DNA from: an uncultured Bacteroidales bacterium | GTDB lineage: Bacteria; Bacteroidota; Bacteroidia; Bacteroidales; Muribaculaceae | DNA: 44,147 nt | Direction of reading: 5' to 3' | Assembly (NCBI GenBank): GCA_902796035.1 | Contig: CADBNR010000031.1 | Location: 1-44,147 of the forward strand | Part shown: positions 1-5,975 of the stretch, piece by piece | How positions within the stretch are numbered: position 1 is the stretch's first letter | How the letters are laid out: the number at the start of each line of letters is the position of its first letter | Position numbers and translations under genes: made by a program | The notes under the pieces: model-generated | Databases searched by the model: none | Told to the model about the DNA's origin: nothing | The model's input: only the letters and a program-made list of their open reading frames with translations

Positions 1-8
1 ATTTTTGA

Positions 9-143
9 TTACTTTTCTTTCCTTCAAAGGTCTTTTTGGTGATTATCGCCAAGTCTCGTCGGTCACATAGCCCGCTATGCTCCCTTATCGACTTGCGATA
101 ATCCCTCAAAAATCCCCTTTGAATGAAAGAAAGTTAAAAGTAA
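9..143. repeat. Long palindromic element, copy A
   Basis: No gene is visible in 1-523. This stretch is an almost continuous imperfect inverted repeat. The core outer stem is GATTATCGC(C)AAGTC at 41-55 against GACTTGCGATAATC at 90-103, 14 pairs with one bulged C. Inside it is a small hairpin, CATAG (66-70) and CTATG (75-79), with loop CCCG. Beyond the core, the flanks 9-40 and 104-143 are again imperfect reverse complements of each other. The core architecture is repeated at 222-335. The function is unknown to me; it could be a structured RNA, a protein-binding cruciform or a small non-autonomous mobile element. Confidence 0.75.
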
Positions 144-221
144 ACACACTCTAAGAGTGCGTCTGAATTTAAACCGTTTAAGCTATGTAATGCAGATTTT
201 GAAAAACTTCAAATTAATATT

Positions 222-335
222 GAGGTCTTTTTTGGCTAAATCCGCAATCCTCATCAGTCATAATGCCCGCATTGCTGCTTCTTCGGCTTGCGGATTCATC
301 GCAAATCCCTATTCGGCTGAGTGAAAGTTAAATCA
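222..335. repeat. Palindromic element, copy B (diverged)
   Basis: This is a diverged homologue of the element at 9-143 in the same orientation. Both begin with GGTCTTTTT(T)GG, share a CTC(G/A)TC(G/A)GTCA segment, then CCCGC, and end in GAAAGTTAAA. The outer stem here is AATCCGCAA (239-247) against TTGCGGATT (288-296), 9 perfect pairs. The inner hairpin is AATG (262-265) and CATT (270-273), again with loop CCCG (266-269). Stem sequences differ from copy A but pairing is kept. Confidence 0.72.
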
Positions 336-398
336 AGACTGGCTCTGATAAAAAAGTACAGAAGTATGGTCTCCGACCAAGCTGTCGTGTTTGGATAA

Positions 399-451
399 TA
401 ACCCCATGAAGGCTTCCGGCTGCTTCGCGCCGTCAGCCATCGACGGGGTTA
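399..451. repeat. Nested palindrome 3' of the SPOR lipoprotein
   Basis: TAACCCC at 399-405 pairs with GGGGTTA at 445-451. Inside, GGCT (411-414) can pair with AGCC (435-438), and CGGC (417-420) with GCCG (429-432). It lies downstream of the minus-strand gene ending at 524 and could act as a terminator or processing hairpin, but there is no clear T-run. It does not share sequence with the two elements at 9-143 and 222-335. Confidence 0.5.
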
Positions 452-490
452 ATGAGAAACAGCCTCTCCGAGGCATTATCGAAATGGGTT

Positions 491-548
491 TGAATCAGAC
501 TGCGTTGCTGATGTCGGTATGAATCAGAATGCGTTGATTATGACGGGA
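491..548. repeat. 29-bp imperfect tandem duplication over a stop codon
   Basis: Two 29-bp units (491-519 and 520-548) match at 24 of 29 positions; both start TGAATCAGA. The second unit encodes the last residues and stop codon of the lipoprotein gene ending at 524. The first unit lies just past the stop and is a decayed copy of the same 3' end. Confidence 0.8.
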
Positions 549-1018
549 CTGGCGGGGAGTCCGACGTATGGGTAGTCCGGATGTGTGTCCTTGAACAGGC
601 GCGACATGACCTTGAGAGAATCGAGTGTCTCGGCTCCGTCGCTGATGGTATACCATTTGTTTTCAGGACCTTTCAACCAGGTGGCCTGTGGATATCCCGA
701 CTGTCGGAGATTCAAGGCGTTAGCCTTTGCATTGGTTGACATTCTGTAGACTCCCACGGCAAGGAGCCAAGGTTTTGGAGCGCGTCTGGAGTCTTCGGTG
801 CGCATTATGGCGCGCAATACATAGATGGAATCGCCGTTGACGACGCGCAGCTGCGGGCCGTCGTCGCTCTGCAGGCCCTGAGCCGGGAGCATCTGCTCGC
901 GCGCTGCGGCCTCGCGTTTGTTTTTAGCTGCGTCGTATGCAGCCTGATAACCCTTCTCCGTGGGCTTGCAGCCCACAAAGAGAAGGGTTATCAGTATCGG
1001 GTACAGCAGTCGTTTCAT
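524..1018 (-). CDS. SPOR-domain lipoprotein
   Basis: A 164-residue exported lipoprotein. The start MKRLLYPILITLLFVGC gives a short signal peptide with the lipidated Cys at residue 17. A short Ala/Glu/Lys-rich linker follows. The C-terminal half (about residues 80-155, with AVGVYRMSTNAKANALNLR and KWYTISDGAETLDSLK) has the pattern of a SPOR domain, which in other bacteria binds denuded peptidoglycan glycan strands, often at division sites. The assignment rests on sequence pattern only. It sits 61 bp downstream of the Cbp1-like lipoprotein gene on the same strand and is probably the last gene of that run. Its last codons and stop lie inside a 29-bp tandem duplication. Confidence 0.82.
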   Translation of the reverse strand: MKRLLYPILITLLFVGCKPTEKGYQAAYDAAKNKREAAAREQMLPAQGLQSDDGPQLRVVNGDSIYVLRAIMRTEDSRRAPKPWLLAVGVYRMSTNAKANALNLRQSGYPQATWLKGPENKWYTISDGAETLDSLKVMSRLFKDTHPDYPYVGLPASPVIINAF

Positions 1019-1079
1019 AACTCTGCCTGTATGTTCAGTTTATAATGTCAGTCAGTTTGTGGAATCGTCTGCGTGCGTG

Positions 1080-1952
1080 TCAGTTGATCTGGATCACGCA
1101 GTAGGAGCTCAGCTGCCAGAACTTCTCGGGATTGGTGATCTCGATGGTCTTGGGGCCGTCCTTCTCGCCGACGATGCGGTAGGAACCTGCGGGAACGTTG
1201 GTCCAGATCTTCACGTCCTTGGCGCCGGTGGGGATTGACTTCAGAGTGCGGCGGTCGGCGGCGGTGAAGTAGCTTGCGTCAAACTGGCCTTTCAGCACCT
1301 TGGTGGAGCCGAGGAACTTCTTCTCCAGCAAACCTTTCTTCTTCAGTTCCTTGTTCGAGCCGATGGCGTAGTAAACCTTGTTTGCCTCATTGGCGGCGGC
1401 GGTAGCCTCGGCTGCTGCGGCCTGAGCCTCCTCCTTGGCGGCGCTCTCGGCCTTCAGGTCTTCCTGAGTCCGGGCCACTGTGGTGTTAAGCGTGTCGATA
1501 GTTGCCTTGGCACCGGCCAGCTCGCTTTCCAGCTTGGCTATCTTGGCATCCTGCTGCTCGATGTGGGCGCGCAGCTGGGCTATTGTCTTGCTCTGTACGC
1601 CGTTGGCTTTGCCGCTGGCGTTGACCTTGGCTTCCATCTCGGCCAGCAGAGCCTTGTTGGCTGCCAGACGGGCCTTGATCTGCGACAGGTTGTTGCGGAT
1701 CTCCTGACGACGGTCCACGCCTTCGCCGTTGTTCATGTTGTACAGAAGTCCCTCCTGCGTGTTGATGGAGTCGAGACCGGTGTAGATGTCGCCCATCAGA
1801 AGCATCAGAGAGTCGTTGAAGTCCGTAGCCTCCTGATATTCGGCTGTCAGTTCCTGGATACGAAGCGAATCTTCGTCAATTTTCTTCTGGTTGCCCGAGC
1901 AGCCGGCCAGCAATATGGCTCCGACGCCCGCAAATAACATTAGCTTTTTCAT
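1080..1952 (-). CDS. Coiled-coil lipoprotein, Cbp1-like
   Basis: A 290-residue lipoprotein. I start it at 1952 because MKKLMLFAGVGAILLAGCSG is a clean lipoprotein signal with Cys18; a start 15 codons upstream would bury it. Residues of about 25-195 are a long heptad-rich, Ala/Glu/Lys-rich coiled coil (EAQAAAAEATAAANEAN near its end). A compact C-terminal domain follows, beginning KVYYAIGSNKELKKKGLL and ending EKFWQLSSYCVIQIN. That C-terminus resembles the family named after the Bacteroides fragilis collagen-binding protein Cbp1. I recognise this from memory, and collagen binding is not shown here. It is likely anchored in the outer membrane. The rsmI stop codon lies 37 bp upstream, so the genes are probably co-transcribed. 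Confidence 0.85.
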   Translation of the reverse strand: MKKLMLFAGVGAILLAGCSGNQKKIDEDSLRIQELTAEYQEATDFNDSLMLLMGDIYTGLDSINTQEGLLYNMNNGEGVDRRQEIRNNLSQIKARLAANKALLAEMEAKVNASGKANGVQSKTIAQLRAHIEQQDAKIAKLESELAGAKATIDTLNTTVARTQEDLKAESAAKEEAQAAAAEATAAANEANKVYYAIGSNKELKKKGLLEKKFLGSTKVLKGQFDASYFTAADRRTLKSIPTGAKDVKIWTNVPAGSYRIVGEKDGPKTIEITNPEKFWQLSSYCVIQIN

Positions 1953-1989
1953 ATCGGTATATATTGATGATATTCGTTTATAATGTCTT

Positions 1990-2706
1990 TTATTCAATTG
2001 GATTAAGGTCGTTGTCGTCGCAGGCCTGGTTTTTGCCTTTGAAACCTTCGATTACAATAACAATTTCTCCCTTGGGTTTGTTCTGCTCGTAATGTTGAGT
2101 CAGGTTTTGGAGTGTGTCGCGGCGGTTCTCCTCATGTAGTTTTGAAATCTCGCGCGCCACGGCCGCCTGGCGGTCGGGACCGAACGCCTCGGCCAGTTGT
2201 CGCAAAGTGCGCGGCAACCGCAACGGCGATTCGTAAATCACTACGGTTCTGGGGTCTGCGGCAAGTTGCTGCAGTCGGGTGGTCCGTCCTTTCTTAAGTG
2301 GCAGGAAGCCTTCGAACACAAACCGGTCGCAGGGGAGGCCGCTGGCTACCATGGCCGGTACGAAAGCGGTGGGCCCGGGCAGGCACTCCACGTCGATACC
2401 CGCCTCGCGGCAGGCGCGAGCCAGCATGAAGCCGGGGTCGGATATGCCCGGTGTCCCGGCATCGGAGATAAGCGCCATCTCCTTGCCGCTTTCCAGCTCC
2501 TGCACTATGCCGTCCACACTCTTGTGTTCGTTGTTGCGGTGATGCGCGCGCAGCGGAGTGTGTATGTCATAATGACGCAACAGCACCGACGAGGTACGGG
2601 TGTCCTCGGCCAGCACGACGTCGACTTCCTTAAGCACACGCAGTGCCCGTAGAGTGATGTCCTCGAGATTGCCGATAGGGGTGGGAACTATGTAGAGACG
2701 AGGCAT
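1990..2706 (-). CDS. rsmI: 16S rRNA (cytidine-1402 2'-O) methyltransferase
   Basis: A 238-residue SAM-dependent methyltransferase of the tetrapyrrole-methylase fold. RsmI adds the 2'-O-methyl group to C1402 in the decoding centre of 16S rRNA. Diagnostic motifs are LYIVPTPIGNLEDITLRAL at the N-terminus, VLAEDTRTS (about 31-39), ALISDAGTPGISDPG (about 78-92), CLPGPTAFVPAMVASGLP and the late YESPLRLPRTL. Length is close to the family norm, slightly short at the C-terminus. A 9-bp tandem array fills the 39 bp between this gene and the preceding hypothetical gene, so its translation start sits directly after a repetitive leader. Confidence 0.97.
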   Translation of the reverse strand: MPRLYIVPTPIGNLEDITLRALRVLKEVDVVLAEDTRTSSVLLRHYDIHTPLRAHHRNNEHKSVDGIVQELESGKEMALISDAGTPGISDPGFMLARACREAGIDVECLPGPTAFVPAMVASGLPCDRFVFEGFLPLKKGRTTRLQQLAADPRTVVIYESPLRLPRTLRQLAEAFGPDRQAAVAREISKLHEENRRDTLQNLTQHYEQNKPKGEIVIVIEGFKGKNQACDDNDLNPIE

Positions 2707-2751
2707 GGGATGATTGGGAAAAGTGGGATGAATGGGAGAAATGGGTTATTC
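2707..2751. repeat. 9-bp tandem array in the rsmI leader
   Basis: Five 9-bp units starting with GGG (GGGATGATT, GGGAAAAGT, GGGATGAAT, GGGAGAAAT, GGGTTATTC) run from the rsmI start codon to the end of the next gene upstream. They are degenerate but keep the period. Confidence 0.75.
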
Positions 2752-3288
2752 GTAGTAGTTCTGGAGGATGTCGAGGAAATCGACTACTTCGGGATCGTCG
2801 ATGTCGGCGTTGCATTCCTCGATGAGATAGTCGCGGGCGGCCTCGTAGTCGGGGAGCTGCGCTAACTTATCAAGAATGGCATCGAAACGGTTGCGGTCAT
2901 TGCCTGCCAGCACACGCGTGAAGCGGAAGCGGTCGTTCAGGCAGAGGGCCGGAGCCTTGCGCATAGCCGGCTGGGTGAAGTCGGCGCTGTCGGAGTAGCC
3001 GGAATAAACGGAATTATCAGGGCCCTTAAGGTCTTTAGGGTCTTTAAGGTCTTTAGGGTCCTTAGAGTCCTTAGAGTCCTTAGGGTCTTTAGGGTCCTTG
3101 AGGTCAGCAGAGATATTGGAGGGGGCGGATATCTCCGGTACTTTGTAATTCAGGGTGGTCCAGAGGCGCGAGATCTCGTCGACGCGCTTGCCGATCAGGG
3201 GGTAGAGGTCGGCCTGCTTATCGGGTCGGTGGCTCAGAAGCTCCAGAAGACCTTCCAGTTCGTAAACTTTATTTTTCAGTTCGTCCAT
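2746..3288 (-). CDS. Conserved hypothetical protein with KDP-type repeat linker
   Basis: A 180-residue soluble protein of unknown function. The N-terminal part (1-62) begins MDELKNKVYELEGLLELL and is helical. The C-terminal part (about 112-180, ALCLNDRFRFTRVLAGNDRN and later DDPEVVDFLDILQNYY) resembles a conserved module in Bacteroidales hypothetical proteins, from memory. Between them is a linker of nine tripeptides (DLK, DPK or DSK), encoded by a 9-bp tandem repeat at 3025-3105. The linker should be disordered and highly charged. The gene lies between dacB and rsmI on the same strand. The upstream region carries a 30-bp tandem duplication. I do not assign a function. Confidence 0.85.
   Translation of the reverse strand: MDELKNKVYELEGLLELLSHRPDKQADLYPLIGKRVDEISRLWTTLNYKVPEISAPSNISADLKDPKDPKDSKDSKDPKDLKDPKDLKGPDNSVYSGYSDSADFTQPAMRKAPALCLNDRFRFTRVLAGNDRNRFDAILDKLAQLPDYEAARDYLIEECNADIDDPEVVDFLDILQNYYE
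3025..3105. repeat. Nine-unit 9-bp tandem array inside a coding sequence
   Basis: Nine consecutive 9-bp units, each of the form (C/T)TT(A/G)(A/G)(G/A)GTC, are read in frame on the minus strand as DLK, DPK or DSK. The period is a multiple of three, so copy-number changes would keep the frame. Confidence 0.92.
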
Positions 3289-3300
3289 AATTTCGGGTAA

Positions 3301-3360
3301 TTGTTTATGTAATCTTTATCGGATTCTCTGTTGTTTATGTAATCTTTATCGGATTCTCTC
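3301..3360. repeat. 30-bp tandem duplication upstream of the KDP-repeat gene
   Basis: 3301-3330 and 3331-3360 are identical except for the last base; each begins TTGTTTATGTAATCTTTATC. The near identity means the duplication is recent. It occupies almost half of the 130-bp gap between dacB and the next gene. Confidence 0.95.
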
Positions 3361-3418
3361 TATTATAACGCCGGGCATAAGGATATAGTCTGCACGGATG
3401 GGCTGATATATTCTGTAA

Positions 3419-4645
3419 TCAGAACAGGCGTTCCAGCATGGTCTGCAGGTCGGTGCGTGCGCGGGCGCGGTTTCTCAGATTGTTCATCATCACCACCACT
3501 ACGTGAGTGGGGGCGTAATCCTCGTTGATCTTGTATCCGGCGTATGACTGTATCCCGTTCATAGAACCGGTCTTAAGGGCTACATAACCTTCCAGACGGC
3601 CTCCGCACATGAAGCGTTTCAGCGTGCCCTCCTGGCCGGCGAGCGGAAAGAAGCTGGCATACCAGGGGTCGTGTGCCATTTCTCCGAGAACCGAGCCTAA
3701 GAAGTCTGCGGTAAGACGGTTGGAGCGGGAAAGCCCGGATCCGTCCACTATCCTGACATCCTTGAGCGGAGCGCCTTTGTGTTTCCACAGCTTTATTTCC
3801 TCGTCGGCTCCGGAGGCTGTGGATCCGTCGCGCCCCTTGAGGTGGGAGAAGGTGCGGAGCATTGCCTCGGCATACTGATTGTCGGAGCGCATCATGCAGC
3901 TACGCATTATGTCCTGCACCTCGGCCGAGCGGTGCGTGCCTATCAGCCTGCGCCTGGTGTCGTTGGGAATGTCGCGTCCCAGCACGGTTATGCCGTTGGC
4001 TTTCAGGGCATCGGTGAGTCGGCTTCGGAATCTGGCACCCGGGTCGCGTACGGAGGCGTTGCCCGTGGCGTTGTCTTCGAAGTTGAAGCCATGCGTACCG
4101 GTGCCGTATGCATTGGGGAGGTCGCCGGAGGCCCACGTGGGATTGATGGCGGGTCCGGCGAACCGATGCTCGTCCACCACGATGCTGCCGCGCACCGTGT
4201 CGATATGTTCCTGGCGCAGAGCCTGTACTATCTCGTCGATGATGTTGTCCGAACCGGGGTCATGCCGTGTGTTGACCGATGGGTCGGCAGACCCTTCTAC
4301 CAGGATATTGCCGTCAAGTACACCCTTGCGTGTATTGCCTGTGATGTAGACAGGAGTTTCGTAGCGCCATTTGCGGCCGGCACGGTCCAGCAGCGAGGCG
4401 GTGGTGACGCACTTCATGACCGAAGCGGGCACCAACGGTTTCGCAGCGTTATGCGTGGCAATCGTCTTGCCGGAGTTCAGGTCGTAAATGTATATCGAGG
4501 TGGCCTCCGGGTCAATGCCCGGCGACTGCAGGAATGCAGCAACGGGGTCGGTGTCAACGGCTTGCGCTCCGTCGGTGTTCTGGCCCGGGGCCGTGAACGC
4601 CAACAGAACCAGCATCATCAGAAGTGTGTTCAGCTGTTTCATCAT
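3419..4645 (-). CDS. dacB: D-alanyl-D-alanine carboxypeptidase/endopeptidase (PBP4 family)
   Basis: A 408-residue periplasmic peptidase of the S13 family that trims or cleaves peptidoglycan peptide cross-links. A signal peptide covers about residues 1-21 (LLMMLVLLAFTAPGQ). All three active-site motifs are present: SVMK at 75-78 with nucleophile Ser75 and general base Lys78, SDN at 254-256 and KTG at 358-360. Length is somewhat below E. coli PBP4, consistent with the shorter versions in this phylum. The start has two adjacent ATGs (4645 and 4642). A full promoter lies immediately upstream, only 3 bases from the first ATG, so the transcript is probably leaderless or nearly so. It diverges from the AI-2E permease gene and is followed on the same strand by the KDP-repeat gene. 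Confidence 0.96.
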   Translation of the reverse strand: MMKQLNTLLMMLVLLAFTAPGQNTDGAQAVDTDPVAAFLQSPGIDPEATSIYIYDLNSGKTIATHNAAKPLVPASVMKCVTTASLLDRAGRKWRYETPVYITGNTRKGVLDGNILVEGSADPSVNTRHDPGSDNIIDEIVQALRQEHIDTVRGSIVVDEHRFAGPAINPTWASGDLPNAYGTGTHGFNFEDNATGNASVRDPGARFRSRLTDALKANGITVLGRDIPNDTRRRLIGTHRSAEVQDIMRSCMMRSDNQYAEAMLRTFSHLKGRDGSTASGADEEIKLWKHKGAPLKDVRIVDGSGLSRSNRLTADFLGSVLGEMAHDPWYASFFPLAGQEGTLKRFMCGGRLEGYVALKTGSMNGIQSYAGYKINEDYAPTHVVVVMMNNLRNRARARTDLQTMLERLF

Positions 4646-4648
4646 TTA

Positions 4649-4680
4649 CAAAATTAGCAACCAGCGTCGGTATTAGCAAA
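4649..4680 (-). promoter_or_regulatory. dacB promoter
   Basis: Reading the minus strand, TTTG (4680-4677), a 20-base spacer and TAATTTTG (4656-4649) match the Bacteroidetes -33/-7 consensus. Only three bases separate the -7 element from the dacB ATG at 4645. Confidence 0.75.
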
Positions 4681-4792
4681 AAAAATCGTAACTTTACGGA
4701 AAATTGTGTCCTCTTTTGCGTTAATATAAATAGTTAAAAAAGTTAAGAATCGCGGACTGCACCGGCAGCCTTGATTCAATAAAACACACAAT

Positions 4793-5947
4793 ATGGACGA
4801 GAACGAAGTAACAGAAGCGGGACAGGACGAGCGTGCGCGATACCCGCGTCGGCCCTTTACGTTAGATCGTACGGTACGCATTTTCTTTACGATAGCGGTA
4901 GTGCTGGCCGTGCTGTGGCTTGTAGGCTATCTGAAGGGAGTGCTGCTTCCGTTCGTGGTGGCCTGCCTGATATGCTATATTCTTGAACCCGTAGTGAAAT
5001 GGAACATGCGGTGGACCCATTGCCGTAAACGTTTCCTGCCGGTGATACTCACCTTGCTGGAAGCTACGGTATTGATAGGCGGCCTTATAATGGTTACGGT
5101 GCCGTACCTGGTGTCGGAGTACCAGGATATGGCGTTGACCATCAGGAAATTCGCCGCCACGCAGATCAGCATACCCTATCTGTCGGAATCGTGGCACAGG
5201 ATAATACGTGAGAACATAGACTTCGACGAGCTGTCGCGCCTGCTGTCGCGCGACGAATGGAAGCAGCTGGCCCGGACGGCCATATCGTCGTCATGGTCGT
5301 TCCTCACATCGTCGGTGGCATTCATAGCCGGCGTGGTCTCATGGCTGATAGTGGTGCTGTACGTGATATTCATAATGCTGGACTATGAGCGCCTGATGCT
5401 GAGCTTCAAGCAATTGGTACCGTATTCTCACCGTCAGCGCACGTTTCGCATCGCCCGTGATATCAAGAACACGATGCAGCGCTATTTCCGGGGTCAGTTC
5501 CTGATCGCCATGCTTGTAGGCCTGATGTTCGCGGCCGGTTTCCTGCTGATAGACCTGCCGATGGGCGTGGCGCTCGGCCTCTTTATCGGAGTGCTGAACC
5601 TGGTGCCTTATCTGCAGCTTATTTCACTGCCGATCACCGCCGTGCTGTGCATGATATGGACCATGACCACCGGCGGCTCCTTCTGGCTGATATTCTGGGA
5701 GGCGATGGCCGTGTACGTGGTGGTGCAGTGCATCCAGGACCTGCTGCTGACCCCGAAAATCATGGGCAAGGCCATGGGACTGAATCCGGCCGTGATATTG
5801 CTCAGCCTCTCCATCTGGGGGTCGTTGCTGGGCTTCATGGGATTCATCATCGCCCTGCCGCTTACCACGCTGATTCTTTCATACTATAACCTGTACATAA
5901 TTCAGAGAGGGGATGATATACCTGCCGATAGCAGACGGATACAATGA
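4793..5947 (+). CDS. AI-2E family transporter (PerM-like permease)
   Basis: A 384-residue inner-membrane protein of the AI-2E/PerM family. After a charged N-terminal tail of about 28 residues there are hydrophobic segments near 30-65 and 80-110, a soluble stretch to about 175, then several membrane helices to the end, including the typical VALGLFIGVLNLVPYLQLI and LTPKIMGKAMGLNPAVILLS. Family members export small molecules or exchange sodium and protons; the name AI-2E should not be taken as proof of autoinducer export. The stop codon overlaps the first possible start (5913) of the downstream antiporter gene, so the two are probably one operon. Confidence 0.93.
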   Translation: MDENEVTEAGQDERARYPRRPFTLDRTVRIFFTIAVVLAVLWLVGYLKGVLLPFVVACLICYILEPVVKWNMRWTHCRKRFLPVILTLLEATVLIGGLIMVTVPYLVSEYQDMALTIRKFAATQISIPYLSESWHRIIRENIDFDELSRLLSRDEWKQLARTAISSSWSFLTSSVAFIAGVVSWLIVVLYVIFIMLDYERLMLSFKQLVPYSHRQRTFRIARDIKNTMQRYFRGQFLIAMLVGLMFAAGFLLIDLPMGVALGLFIGVLNLVPYLQLISLPITAVLCMIWTMTTGGSFWLIFWEAMAVYVVVQCIQDLLLTPKIMGKAMGLNPAVILLSLSIWGSLLGFMGFIIALPLTTLILSYYNLYIIQRGDDIPADSRRIQ

Positions 5948-5975
5948 CGTGCCGTCCACGACTGTAATCAACGAG

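Noticed and set aside
1..523. Insertion sequence or phage remnant
   Set aside because: No transposase, integrase or coding fragment is visible; only palindromic elements are present.
3025..3105. Frameshifted or broken gene at the 9-bp array
   Set aside because: The array keeps the frame and both flanking domains are read continuously.
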